A stretch of DNA of 64,000 bases from Gluconacetobacter johannae (GTDB lineage Bacteria; Pseudomonadota; Alphaproteobacteria; Acetobacterales; Acetobacteraceae), in NCBI RefSeq assembly GCF_025994435.1, contig NZ_BAQK01000025.1, positions 43,515 through 107,514 on the forward strand. Direction: 5' to 3'. The notes beneath the pieces are model-generated. The model was not told where the DNA came from, made no database searches, and worked only from the letters and a program-made list of their open reading frames with translations. The translations under genes and the position numbers were made by a program. Every line of letters starts with the position of its first letter. Positions within the stretch are counted from its first letter, which is position 1. Positions 51,996 through 60,465 of this stretch are shown one piece after another.

Positions 51996-52973
51996 ATGAT
52001 CGACCCGTTTACATGGCTTGCCGGATGGATCCAGGAAAACTGGCTGATTCCGGTCCTCTACCGCTTCGGATGGATGGAGTGGGAGGACACATCGTTCCTG
52101 TGGGCGATGTTCGCGATCTATGGCGTGTTGCAGGTGGTGCTGAACCTGGCGATCTGCGTTCCGCTGGAACGGTTCCGGCCGCTGCAGAAATGGGAAAACC
52201 GCGACAATGTGACGATGGATGTTCTCTATACCCTCGTCGCGCGGGTCGGGCTGTTCCCGTTGGTGACGTTTTTCGGATTCTATGAAATCCAGACCTGGAT
52301 GAATGGCTTCCTGACCGATCGGGGCTATATCCCGCCGACGCTCGAAAGCCTGTTCCCGACGCTGATGGACTGGCCGGTCCTGACCTTCTTCATCTATGCC
52401 GTGATTCTGGATTTCGCCGATTACTGGCGGCATCGGCTGTCCCATGTCTTTGCGTGGTGGTACGGCCTTCATGCCCTGCATCATGCCCAGACCCAGATGA
52501 CGTTCTGGTCGGACGACCGCAATCATCTGCTCGACGATGTCATGTCCTATGTCTGGGCCATCGCCGTCGGCCTGCTGATCGGGGTGCCGCCGTTGCAGTT
52601 TCCGCTGCTGATCCTGCTGCTGCGCCTGGTCGAAAGCCTGTCGCATGCCAATACCACTGTCGGGTTCGGCTGGTTGGGCGAACGCCTGCTGGTGTCGCCG
52701 CAATTCCATCGGGTGCATCACGGCCTGCGGTCGGCGGGACGGAATTCATGCAACTACGGGGCGGTCTTCCCGTGGTGGGACATGATCCTGCGGACGGCCA
52801 ATTTTTCGCACAAGGTGGTGGAAACCGGCGATCCGAAGGCCGAGCCCGCGCTGGTCAGCGGGGGGTGGGGCGCCCAGCAGGTGGCCGGGCTGCGCCTGTC
52901 CTGGCGCCTGGCGACACGGCGCTGGCGGCGTTCGCCTTCCTCGGCCAGCGGGTCCCGCCCGATGACGCGGTAA
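51996..52973 (+). CDS. Sterol desaturase / fatty acid hydroxylase superfamily membrane protein
   Basis: 325 residues with about five membrane helices. The diiron His clusters are present in order: DYWRHRLSH, GLHALHHAQ and FHRVHHGLR. The superfamily introduces hydroxyl groups or double bonds into lipids (fatty acids, sterols, hopanoids, carotenoids). Acetic acid bacteria make hopanoids and hydroxy fatty acids, but the substrate cannot be assigned here. The Arg/Ser-rich final 20 residues (RLATRRWRRSPSSASGSRP) look unlike the rest. The next gene starts six bases after the stop. Confidence 0.85.
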   Translation: MIDPFTWLAGWIQENWLIPVLYRFGWMEWEDTSFLWAMFAIYGVLQVVLNLAICVPLERFRPLQKWENRDNVTMDVLYTLVARVGLFPLVTFFGFYEIQTWMNGFLTDRGYIPPTLESLFPTLMDWPVLTFFIYAVILDFADYWRHRLSHVFAWWYGLHALHHAQTQMTFWSDDRNHLLDDVMSYVWAIAVGLLIGVPPLQFPLLILLLRLVESLSHANTTVGFGWLGERLLVSPQFHRVHHGLRSAGRNSCNYGAVFPWWDMILRTANFSHKVVETGDPKAEPALVSGGWGAQQVAGLRLSWRLATRRWRRSPSSASGSRPMTR

Positions 52974-52978
52974 AGGGG

Positions 52979-53425
52979 GTGCGTACGACGGCGGACAGGC
53001 TCCGCTACACGATCATGTTCGAGGCACTGGGACTGGCGATGGTCCTGCCGGGCGGCCGGCTGTTGCTGGGTATCCGGCTGGTCGACATGGGGGCCATCGG
53101 CGTGGGGTCGTCCGTGGTCGCGGTGCTGTGGAATTATGCGTTCAACCGCCTGTTCGACCGGTTCGTGCTGTGGCGAAGGGGATCGGCCCGCAAGAGCCTG
53201 ACCGACCGGGTCGCGCATGCGGTGCTGTTTCAGGTCGGCCTGATCGGCCTGCTTGTGCCGGCGATCGCGCTGTATCTGGGCCAGGGATTGCGGGCGGCAT
53301 TCCTGGCGAACATCAGCCTGACCCTGTTCTACCTCGTATATAATTTCGTCTTCACATGGGCCTACGACCTGGCCTTCCCCGTCCCGTTCACGGGCATGGA
53401 CGGCGAGGAGGCGCACGGGACGTAA
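52979..53425 (+). CDS. PACE-family efflux transporter
   Basis: 148 residues from the GTG at 52979, giving MRTTADRLRYTIMFEALG, the characteristic PACE start. E15 in the first helix corresponds to the essential Glu of Acinetobacter AceI. Two repeats of the bacterial transmembrane pair domain give four helices; YAFNRLFDRF and YNFVFTWAYD are the paired N/F/W-rich repeat motifs. PACE pumps expel biocides such as chlorhexidine or, physiologically, short polyamines. It is adjacent to the desaturase-family gene and ends at a bidirectional terminator. Confidence 0.9.
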   Translation: MRTTADRLRYTIMFEALGLAMVLPGGRLLLGIRLVDMGAIGVGSSVVAVLWNYAFNRLFDRFVLWRRGSARKSLTDRVAHAVLFQVGLIGLLVPAIALYLGQGLRAAFLANISLTLFYLVYNFVFTWAYDLAFPVPFTGMDGEEAHGT

Positions 53426-53463
53426 AAAAAGCCCTGGAGGACGATCTCCTTCCAGGGCCTTTG
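53424..53463. terminator. Bidirectional rho-independent terminator
   Basis: Seven As (53424-53430), then the stem GCCCTGGA / TCCAGGGC (53431-53438 and 53451-53458) with an inner GGA-rich arm, then CTTT. Read on the minus strand it ends in seven Ts just after carD (stop at 53466). On the plus strand it serves the PACE gene. Confidence 0.85.
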
Positions 53464-53465
53464 GG

Positions 53466-54056
53466 TCATGCGGCCTTCATCGCCGCCGTCAGGGTTTCCA
53501 GAACCGCGGCGGGTTCCTTGCCTTCCAGCACCGCGACTTCGGCCACGAAGCGTTCCTGGGCGGCCTCGAACAGCTTGCGTTCGCTGAAGCTGCCGTCCAG
53601 GCTGTCGACATTGCGGCGCAGGTCGCGCAGCACCTCGGCGATCTGCACCAGGTCGCCGGAATTGATTTTTTCCTGGTAGGCGACGGCCCGGCGGGCCCAC
53701 ATGCCGCGGCTGACATGCGGCTTGCCCTTGATGATGGCCATCGCCTTGTCCACGATCTCACGCGAGACGATCTTACGCAGGCCGGCCTTGCGCGCCTTCG
53801 ACAGCGGAATACGCAGGGTCATCTGGTTGCCGGGGAAAGAAATCTGGATCATTTCCAGTTTCGTGCCCGCGATCTCGTCAACGCCGATACGGTCCACGCG
53901 CCCGACCCCATGAGCCGCATAGACGATAGCGTCTCCCTCGCGGAACGGGTCCTCGTCCTTGACCTTCGTCTTGGCTTGCGCGGCAGTTACGGCGGCAGCG
54001 GTCCGCGCCATTGCGTCGGTCACGCCGCCCTTAGGGGTCGTTCTGAACATGCTCAT
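53466..54056 (-). CDS. carD: CarD-family transcriptional regulator
   Basis: 196 residues. An N-terminal tail of about 40 residues leads to the RNA-polymerase-interacting domain (CarD_CdnL_TRCF): FREGDAIVYAAHGVGRVDRI, then the LRIPLSKARKAGLR segment. A C-terminal helical DNA-binding part follows (SRGMWARRAVAYQEKI to FVAEVAVLEGK). CarD stabilises open complexes at housekeeping and stress promoters in alphaproteobacteria. It is single-gene, ending at a strong terminator. Confidence 0.95.
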   Translation of the reverse strand: MSMFRTTPKGGVTDAMARTAAAVTAAQAKTKVKDEDPFREGDAIVYAAHGVGRVDRIGVDEIAGTKLEMIQISFPGNQMTLRIPLSKARKAGLRKIVSREIVDKAMAIIKGKPHVSRGMWARRAVAYQEKINSGDLVQIAEVLRDLRRNVDSLDGSFSERKLFEAAQERFVAEVAVLEGKEPAAVLETLTAAMKAA

Positions 54057-54128
54057 GGGGCATTGTCTACCACATTTTTCATATTCTGTCTTGATCCCTC
54101 GAAAACCGGGCGGCGCCGGCCGCCGCGG

Positions 54129-55004
54129 TCAGGATTGGACCCCGCGCACCGGGGCGATCGGCCCCTCGACGGGCTGTCGGTCGGGTTGCAGCAGGTCGAT
54201 CTCGATCGTCCGCGCCATGGTCAGCATCGGCATGGCGTGAGGCGAGTGGATGAACGGTTCCTGCAGGTCGCTGCCGATCTTGTCCAGCGCCACGAACAAA
54301 AGCCCCACCAGGGATGACCCCAGCGGCGTGATCCACCCCAGGGTCTGGACCATGGACAGCGGCAGGACGATGCAGAAGACATTGGCGACCAACCGCGGGA
54401 TCAACGAGAACTGGATGGCCAGTGGCGTATTGCGTATCCGCTCCAGCCCGCCCTGCGCGTTGGCCAGGTCGGACAGGATGCGGTCGATCTGCCCATGCAC
54501 CGCGCCGTCGATTCCCTGGCGCGCGACCTCGGCGTTCACCTCGCGCCCGATCTGGTAGAGGATGGCGTTCGGCTGGTTCGACCAGCCGGAAATCGCGTCC
54601 TTCATCGCCGGCGGCAGCAGGCGGTTCACGTCGGCCGAGGCGTCCCACCGGCCCAGCGCGCCGCGCAGCGCGTAGGGGTAGGCGGCCATGGCGCGCGCCA
54701 GGTCCGGCCGTCCGCCCAGCAGCGTGCCGGCCTGCCGCCCGAACGACCGGCAATTGTTGGTGATCGCGCCCCACAGGGTCCGCGCCTCCCACCAGCGGTT
54801 GTAGGCGGTGCTGTTCCGCACGCTCATGAACAGCACCAGGGCAGAGCCGATCAGCGAGACGGGAAGGCTGGGCTGCTCCATCCAGTCCTGGTGGAAGATC
54901 TGGAACATGACGACGACGAAGACGTCCCACGCGCATAGCAGCGTCAGCGACAGCAGGCTTTCCCGCATAAGGATGAACAGGCCGATCTTCCGGTCGACGA
55001 TCAT
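54129..55004 (-). CDS. Bestrophin-family (YneE/UPF0187) membrane protein
   Basis: 291 residues from the ATG at 55004 with GGAGGAG upstream. Four hydrophobic segments are present. The family signature is in RNSTAYNRWWEARTLWG, followed by the acidic C-terminal helix (IGSDLQEPFIHSPHAMPM). Bacterial bestrophins form pentameric anion or cation channels of uncertain physiological role. The gene is monocistronic, divergent from the alcohol dehydrogenase operon. Confidence 0.9.
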   Translation of the reverse strand: MIVDRKIGLFILMRESLLSLTLLCAWDVFVVVMFQIFHQDWMEQPSLPVSLIGSALVLFMSVRNSTAYNRWWEARTLWGAITNNCRSFGRQAGTLLGGRPDLARAMAAYPYALRGALGRWDASADVNRLLPPAMKDAISGWSNQPNAILYQIGREVNAEVARQGIDGAVHGQIDRILSDLANAQGGLERIRNTPLAIQFSLIPRLVANVFCIVLPLSMVQTLGWITPLGSSLVGLLFVALDKIGSDLQEPFIHSPHAMPMLTMARTIEIDLLQPDRQPVEGPIAPVRGVQS

Positions 55005-55261
55005 CGTATGATTCTCCTCCTCCTGGTCCGGACAGGCATGCCGTGCAGGCATAGTGGCTCGCACGGTGCCAAAGGAAAGACAATGCCCCGGCATTCATGA
55101 TGAAATTTGTGACGATGCCGACATTTTCTGTCGCAATCAGGAAAGTATTCGGGACGGATGCAACCGCGCGACCATAATGCGCGGGCGGACATTGACCGCC
55201 CCGGCAACGCGCGTCTTTATTTCGTACACGATTTCTAACCTGACGGACGCGGGGCACGGGC

Positions 55262-56377
55262 ATGGACGTAAGAGCGGCAGTGGCATTCGAGGCGGGACGT
55301 CCGCTGGAGATCGAAACGGTCCAGCTTGATGGGCCGCGCGCGGGCGAGGTCCTGGTCGAAGTGAAGGCGACGGGCCTGTGCCACACCGATAAATACACGC
55401 TGTCGGGCGCGGACCCGGAAGGGCTGTTCCCCGCCATCCTGGGTCATGAGGGCGCGGGCGTGGTGGTCGAGGTCGGGCCGGGGGTGACCCACCTCAAGCC
55501 CGGCGATCATGTGATTCCGCTGTACACGCCGGAATGCCGGGAGTGTAAGTCCTGCCTGTCGCGCAAGACGAACCTGTGCACCTCGATCCGCGCGACGCAG
55601 GGCCGCGGGCTGATGCCCGACGGCACGTCGCGCTTTTCCTACAAGGGGCGGCCGATCCACCATTACATGGGCTGTTCGACGTTCGCGAACTACACGGTCC
55701 TGCCGGAGATCGCCCTGGCCAAGATCCGCCCCGACGCGCCGTTCGACAAGGTCTGCTATATCGGCTGCGGGGTGACGACGGGCATCGGCGCCGTGCTGTT
55801 CACCGCGAAGGTCGAGACCGGATCGACCGTGGTGGTGTTCGGCCTGGGCGGTATCGGGCTGAACGTCATCCAGGGCGCGCGGATGGTGGGGGCCGACATG
55901 ATCGTCGGCGTCGACATCAATCCGGCGCGCGAGGAGATGGCGCGCAAGTTCGGCATGACCCATTTCGTCAACCCCAAGGACCTGGGGCCGGACGGCGACG
56001 TCGTGGGCCATCTGGTGGAGTTGACGGGCGGCGGCGCGGATTATTCGTTCGAATGCGTGGGCAACCCCACGCTGATGCGCCAGGCGCTGGAATGCTCGCA
56101 TCGGGGCTGGGGGGTCTCGACCATCATCGGGGTGGCCGGCGCGGGTCAGGAAATCAGCACCCGCCCGTTCCAGCTGGTCACCGGGCGGCGCTGGATCGGT
56201 TCGGCCTTCGGCGGCGCGCGCGGGCGGACCGACGTGCCGAAGATCGTCGATTGGTACATGGACGGCAAGATCGACATCGACAGCCTGATTACCCATAAGC
56301 TGCCGCTGGAGAAGATCAACGAAGGCTTCGACCTGATGACCCGTGGCGAAAGCATCCGCACCGTCGTCGAGTTCTGA
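55262..56377 (+). CDS. frmA: S-(hydroxymethyl)glutathione dehydrogenase / class III alcohol dehydrogenase
   Basis: 371 residues. It oxidises the formaldehyde-glutathione adduct to S-formylglutathione with NAD+. The catalytic zinc ligands are in GLCHTDKYTLSG and the HEGAGVV segment. The structural zinc cysteines are in PECRECKSCLSRKTNLC. The Rossmann motif is VFGLGGIGLNV, and GGARGRTDVP is typical of class III. It is followed four bases later by S-formylglutathione hydrolase, so this is the glutathione-dependent formaldehyde pathway. No frmR regulator is adjacent. A short GGGCGG / CCGCCC inverted repeat at 55183-55201 lies upstream. Confidence 0.95.
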   Translation: MDVRAAVAFEAGRPLEIETVQLDGPRAGEVLVEVKATGLCHTDKYTLSGADPEGLFPAILGHEGAGVVVEVGPGVTHLKPGDHVIPLYTPECRECKSCLSRKTNLCTSIRATQGRGLMPDGTSRFSYKGRPIHHYMGCSTFANYTVLPEIALAKIRPDAPFDKVCYIGCGVTTGIGAVLFTAKVETGSTVVVFGLGGIGLNVIQGARMVGADMIVGVDINPAREEMARKFGMTHFVNPKDLGPDGDVVGHLVELTGGGADYSFECVGNPTLMRQALECSHRGWGVSTIIGVAGAGQEISTRPFQLVTGRRWIGSAFGGARGRTDVPKIVDWYMDGKIDIDSLITHKLPLEKINEGFDLMTRGESIRTVVEF

Positions 56378-56381
56378 GCCG

Positions 56382-57230
56382 ATGAGCATCACCACGCGAT
56401 CCGAACATGCGTGCTGCGGCGGCAGGGTGGGTTTTTACAGCCACATGTCGGCGTCCCTGGGGCTGGAAGCGCGCTTTGCCGTCTTCCTGCCCGACGGGGC
56501 GTCGGATGCGGCGCGCGTGCCGGTGGTCCATGTCCTGGCGGGCCTGACCTGCACCGAGGAGACGTTCCTGATAAAGGCGAACGCCATCCGATTCGCCGCG
56601 GAATTCGGCATTGCGCTGGTCGCCACCGACACCTCGCCGAGGGGCGCGGGCATCGCGGGCGAGGACGACTCCTACGATTTCGGCAGTGGCGCCGGCTTCT
56701 ACCTGGACGCCACCCAGGCCCCCTGGAACACCCATTACCGCATGGGGTCTTATATCGGCACGGAACTGCCTGCCCTGACCGAGGCCCATTTTCCCCTGGA
56801 CGGGACCCGACGCGGGATCATGGGTCACTCGATGGGCGGGCACGGGGCGCTGGTCCACGCGCTACGCGCGCCGGATCGCTGGAAGTCGGTCTCGGCCTTC
56901 GCTCCGATCGTCCATCCGGCCGCCGTGCCCTGGGGCGAAAAGGCGTTTTCCGGCTATCTGGGGCCGGACCGGGCAAGCTGGGCGGCGCAGGACGCGACCC
57001 TGCTGCTACGGGCCGGACATCGCCATCCGACGACCATCCTGGTCGATCAGGGGGACGCGGACCAGTTCCTGGCCGAGCAGTTGCAGCCCTGGTATCTGGA
57101 CGAGGCGGCGAAGGCGGCGGGGCAGGGGCTGATTTTACGACGCCATCCCGGCTACGACCATTCGTACTGGTTCATCCAGTCCTTCATCCAGGACCACCTG
57201 ACCCACCACGCCGCGATCCTCAGGGGTTAG
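56382..57230 (+). CDS. fghA: S-formylglutathione hydrolase (esterase D family)
   Basis: 282 residues from the ATG at 56382. It hydrolyses S-formylglutathione to formate and glutathione. The alpha/beta-hydrolase nucleophile Ser is in GHSMGGHGAL. VLAGLTCTEETFLIKA near the N terminus is diagnostic. The catalytic Asp and His are in VDQGDADQF and YDHSYWFI. It lies in an operon between frmA (four-base gap) and the RNase T2 gene (five-base gap). Confidence 0.95.
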   Translation: MSITTRSEHACCGGRVGFYSHMSASLGLEARFAVFLPDGASDAARVPVVHVLAGLTCTEETFLIKANAIRFAAEFGIALVATDTSPRGAGIAGEDDSYDFGSGAGFYLDATQAPWNTHYRMGSYIGTELPALTEAHFPLDGTRRGIMGHSMGGHGALVHALRAPDRWKSVSAFAPIVHPAAVPWGEKAFSGYLGPDRASWAAQDATLLLRAGHRHPTTILVDQGDADQFLAEQLQPWYLDEAAKAAGQGLILRRHPGYDHSYWFIQSFIQDHLTHHAAILRG

Positions 57231-57235
57231 GGGCG

Positions 57236-58033
57236 ATGTTCCGACATGTGACCGGGGTGGCCTTGGCGGCGGTGCTGACGCTGGGCCTTGCCGCCTGCGC
57301 GCCCCGACCCGTTCCGTCCCCGCTGCCCGAGGCCACCCGTGGCCTGCCGGCATTGCAGCCGTCCGCGCATGGCGACTTCGGCCATTATACGCTGGCCCTG
57401 ACATGGCAGCCGGGCTTTTGCGCCAGCGGACCCGGCTGCCTGGCCGACCAGCCGAAGGCGCCGCTGATCGGCCTGCACGGGCTATGGGCGTCGCGCCCCC
57501 GGAAGCTGATCGAGCAGGGCGTGACCCCGCCGCAATGGTGGGCCGCCGGGTGCGACATCTATCCCGGCCAGGACAGGAATGCGCCGATCGTGCTCACCGA
57601 CGGCACACGCCGCGCGTTGGGCGAGGCCGTGGCGCATCTGCACGACGATCTGGTGACGCACGAATACCGCAAGCATGTGCAGTGTTTCGGGATGCCGGCC
57701 GAATCCTTCTTCCGGACCGCCCTGGCCATGCGGGCGACGGTCGCGGATTCGCCGCTGGCGGCGTATTTGGGCGCGCATATCGGCCAGGACATCACCCACG
57801 ATGCGCTGCTGGACGTGTTTCGGCGCACGTTCGGAACCGATGTCGACCGGGCGTTGCAGATCCACTGCGAAACCGATCACGGCCGCACCATCCTGACCCA
57901 GCTCTGGTTCACCATCCGGACCGGGGCCGTCGCATCCTTTCCCCGGCCGGAATCGTTCATGAGGTCGCCGGAACCACAGGACAACTGCCCCGCGCGCTTC
58001 ACGGTCCCGGACTGGCCGCGCCTCGCGCAATAG
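57236..58033 (+). CDS. RNase T2-family lipoprotein
   Basis: 265 residues. The signal peptide ends in the lipobox LGLAAC (Cys at about residue 22), so the protein should be anchored on the periplasmic side. The RNase T2 active-site regions are recognisable: LTWQPGFC, the first His motif GLHGLWAS (normally HGLWP), and the second motif HEYRKHVQC (normally HEWxKHG). A late QIHCE pair of Cys and His follows. So it is probably an active periplasmic endoribonuclease, though the two changed motif positions need testing. The placement in an operon with formaldehyde detoxification genes is unexpected. Confidence 0.82.
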   Translation: MFRHVTGVALAAVLTLGLAACAPRPVPSPLPEATRGLPALQPSAHGDFGHYTLALTWQPGFCASGPGCLADQPKAPLIGLHGLWASRPRKLIEQGVTPPQWWAAGCDIYPGQDRNAPIVLTDGTRRALGEAVAHLHDDLVTHEYRKHVQCFGMPAESFFRTALAMRATVADSPLAAYLGAHIGQDITHDALLDVFRRTFGTDVDRALQIHCETDHGRTILTQLWFTIRTGAVASFPRPESFMRSPEPQDNCPARFTVPDWPRLAQ

Positions 58034-58040
58034 GAGACCC

Positions 58041-58460
58041 TTATTCGCCGATCAGGTGCAGGACGATGTCCCGCTGGTGGGGGTGACGCCGGTGTTCGAA
58101 CAGGTACAGGCCCTGCCACGTCCCCAGAACGGGCCGTCCGTCGGCAACGGGAATCGAAAGCTGGGTCTGGGTCAGCATGGTCCGAAGATGGGCGGGCATG
58201 TCGTCCGGCCCTTCGTCGTCGTGGATGTAGCGTCCGTGCGCCTCGGGCACCAGCGCCTCGAAATAGCGCTTGATGTCCTCCAGCACCGTCGGGTCGGCAT
58301 TTTCCTGAACGGTCAGGGATGCCGAGGTATGCCGGCACCACAGGGTCAGCACACCCATCTTGATCCTGGTGGAGGCCACCCAGGCCAGCACATCGTGGGT
58401 GAAGGGCACCAGCCCCTTGCCATGCGTGGCGATCCTCAGACGGTGCATGGCCTGGCGCAT
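58041..58460 (-). CDS. YjbQ/UPF0047 family protein
   Basis: About 139 residues from the ATG at 58460, with AGGA eight bases upstream; an ATG at 58466 is too close to that site. Family motifs are WCRHTSASLTVQENADP, DDMPAHLRTML and GTWQGLYLFEHR, with conserved His residues. Some members replace thiamine-phosphate synthase activity (secondary ThiE); the physiological role is unsettled. It follows trpS with a four-base gap, so it is co-transcribed with it. Confidence 0.88.
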   Translation of the reverse strand: MRQAMHRLRIATHGKGLVPFTHDVLAWVASTRIKMGVLTLWCRHTSASLTVQENADPTVLEDIKRYFEALVPEAHGRYIHDDEGPDDMPAHLRTMLTQTQLSIPVADGRPVLGTWQGLYLFEHRRHPHQRDIVLHLIGE

Positions 58461-58470
58461 GGGCATGGTC

Positions 58471-59466
58471 CTACTTCAGGAAGCCGACGAGGCGCTCGAC
58501 CTCGCTGACCACCGGTTCCGCGATGGCCTGGGCGCGGGCGGCGCCGTCGCGCAGCACGGCCTGCAGATGCGCCGGGTCGTCCAGCAGCCGCCGGGTTTCG
58601 GCGGCGATCGGCCCGACCGCCGCGATCAGGACATCGGCCAGCGCCGACTTGAAGGGGCCGAACCCTTCGCCGCCATGGCGCGCCAGGACGTCCGCGACCG
58701 TCATGTTTGCCATCACGGCATAGATTTCAACCAGATTGCGGGCTTCGGGCCGCGCCGCCAGCTCGGCCGGGTCGGTGGGCAGGGGCTCGGGGTCGGTCTT
58801 CGCGCGCCGGATCTTGAGCGCGATGGTGTCGGCGTCGTCCGTCATCTCGATCCGGCTCTGGGCCGACGGGTCGGATTTGGACATCTTCTTCGTGCCGTCG
58901 CGCAGGCTCATGACCCGGGCCGCGCCGGGCGGGATCAGGGCTTCGATCGCCGGAAAGAACTCCACGCCGTAATCGTGGTTGAATTTCTGCGCGATGTCGT
59001 TGGCCAGTTCCAGGTGCTGGCGCTGGTCGTCGCCTACCGGTACCCGTGTCGCCTTGTAGGCCAGGATGTCGGCCGCCATCAGGTTGGGATAGACGTACAG
59101 GCCGGCGGAATGGTTTTCGCGGTCCTTGCCGGCCTTGTCCTTGAACTGCGTCATCCGGTTCAGCCAGCCGAGGCGCGACACGCAGTTGAAGATCCATCCC
59201 AGCCGGGCATGCGCCGACACGGCGGACTGGTTGAACAGGATATGGGCCTGCGGGTCGATCCCGGACGCCAGAAGGACGGCGGTCTGGGCCAGCGTCTGCT
59301 GGCGCAGGGCGGCCGGGTCTTGCCACACCGTGATCGCGTGCAGGTCCACCAGGCAGAAAATGCACTCGTGGTCGCGTTGCAGGGCGACCCAGTTGCGGAT
59401 CGCGCCGAGATAGTTGCCCAGTTGCGGGATACCGGTCGGCTGGATGCCGGAAAATATGCGTTGCAT
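58471..59466 (-). CDS. trpS: Tryptophanyl-tRNA synthetase
   Basis: 331 residues, usual size for the bacterial enzyme. Class I motifs are visible: GIQPTGIPQLGNYLGA in place of the HIGH region, and KKMSKSDPS. It has the CLVDLHAIT strand and the GDDQRQHLELAND segment that binds tryptophan and ATP. It charges tRNA(Trp). yjbQ follows in the same operon. Confidence 0.96.
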   Translation of the reverse strand: MQRIFSGIQPTGIPQLGNYLGAIRNWVALQRDHECIFCLVDLHAITVWQDPAALRQQTLAQTAVLLASGIDPQAHILFNQSAVSAHARLGWIFNCVSRLGWLNRMTQFKDKAGKDRENHSAGLYVYPNLMAADILAYKATRVPVGDDQRQHLELANDIAQKFNHDYGVEFFPAIEALIPPGAARVMSLRDGTKKMSKSDPSAQSRIEMTDDADTIALKIRRAKTDPEPLPTDPAELAARPEARNLVEIYAVMANMTVADVLARHGGEGFGPFKSALADVLIAAVGPIAAETRRLLDDPAHLQAVLRDGAARAQAIAEPVVSEVERLVGFLK

Positions 59467-59598
59467 GAGCGTTCTTTTCGGTCGTCCGCCCCCAATCGGT
59501 CAAGGGTCAAGGCGGCTGGCGGAGCGATGCGGGAAACGGCTGGGCGCAGACGACGTTATATCATGGCAGTCCTGATGCCGAAGATGAGGGAGATTTCG

Positions 59599-59865
59599 GT
59601 GCGCCGCATTTTATCGCCCGTTTCATGGTCCGTCGCGGTGCTGGCCGCCCTGGGCCTCTACATGCTGCCAGCACGCGGGGCGGCCCCCACGCGCGACCAA
59701 CAGTCCGCCGCGTGCCGTGGCGACGCGGTCAAGCTGTGCGCTTTCGCCATTCCGAACGAGCGCAAGGTGCAGGCCTGCATGGAGAAGAAAATCGACAAGC
59801 TCTCGCCCCGCTGCCGGGCCATGTTCGGCAAAGGCGGACACAGGACGGGCAAGACAGGAAGATAG
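59599..59865 (+). CDS. Small secreted Cys-rich protein
   Basis: About 88 residues from the GTG at 59599, chosen because AGGGAG ends six bases upstream and the product then starts MRRILSPVSWSV, a classic signal peptide (cleavage near ARGAA). ATGs at 59584, 59575 and 59563 are alternatives. The mature part has four Cys in the pattern C-x7-C-x13-C-x10-C (SAACRGDAVKLCAF ... VQACMEKK ... SPRCRAMF), like the Cys-rich repeat of Golgi apparatus protein 1 and many small proteobacterial exported proteins. The function is unknown. It stands alone, divergent from trpS and convergent with the FKBP gene. Confidence 0.7.
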   Translation: MRRILSPVSWSVAVLAALGLYMLPARGAAPTRDQQSAACRGDAVKLCAFAIPNERKVQACMEKKIDKLSPRCRAMFGKGGHRTGKTGR

Positions 59866-59870
59866 GACGA

Positions 59871-59902
59871 ACCGTGCGATGGGACCTATCCCATCGCACG
59901 GT
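59871..59902. terminator. Perfect 14-pair hairpin between convergent genes
   Basis: Arms 59871-59884 and 59889-59902 are exactly complementary (ACCGTGCGATGGGA / TCCCATCGCACGGT) around a CCTA loop. It begins six bases after the Cys-rich gene and ends 14 bases before the FKBP stop. It has no T-run, so it may act as a bidirectional structural terminator and 3'-end protector. Confidence 0.75.
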
Positions 59903-59915
59903 CCGAACGCCGCAG

Positions 59916-60416
59916 TTACTGGCTTTTGGACACGCCCAGAAGCTGGATCTTGAAGACCAGCGGGCTGTCCGACGGAATGATGCCCATCGAGCGATGGCCA
60001 TATCCCAGTTCGGGCGGGACATAGAGCATCCAGGTGTCCCCGACGTGCATCATCGGCAGGGCTTCCATCCATCCCTTGATGACGCCATCGAGCGGCATCT
60101 GCATGTAGGCGCCGTGGCCATGCTGGTCCGAACTGTCGAAAATGCCGCCATCCGGCAGGCGGCCTTCGTAGATGACCATCATCGTGTCGCCCGGCGAAGG
60201 ACTCTGGCCGTCCTTGGGGCCGGATTCCAGAATCTTGTAGGCCAGACCGTCCGGCAGGGACTTGACCCCCGGCTGGGCGCGCATCTTCGCCATGAACTGC
60301 GCCGGCGTCAGGTCCGGTTCGTCATCGCCCGTGCCGGCTCTCTGGCTGCAGGCCACCATCGGCAGGGCCAGCGCGGACGCGACAAGGAGGGGAATGAAGC
60401 GGGACAGACGTTTCAT
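59916..60416 (-). CDS. FKBP-type peptidyl-prolyl isomerase lipoprotein
   Basis: 166 residues. The signal peptide ends in the lipobox PMVAC, so it is a periplasm-facing lipoprotein. The FKBP domain covers about residues 70-160 with GDTMMVIYEGRLPDGGIFDSS and LGYGHRSMGIIP (Tyr in LGYG); FKIQLLGV ends the fold. It assists proline isomerisation in exported proteins. It is preceded by a short N-terminal helical segment like FkpA/Mip linkers. argG lies upstream on the same strand. Confidence 0.92.
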   Translation of the reverse strand: MKRLSRFIPLLVASALALPMVACSQRAGTGDDEPDLTPAQFMAKMRAQPGVKSLPDGLAYKILESGPKDGQSPSPGDTMMVIYEGRLPDGGIFDSSDQHGHGAYMQMPLDGVIKGWMEALPMMHVGDTWMLYVPPELGYGHRSMGIIPSDSPLVFKIQLLGVSKSQ

Positions 60417-60465
60417 GACACCTCGATCGAAGAGTGGCGGAAAAGGGGACGCGGGTGCGCCACGG

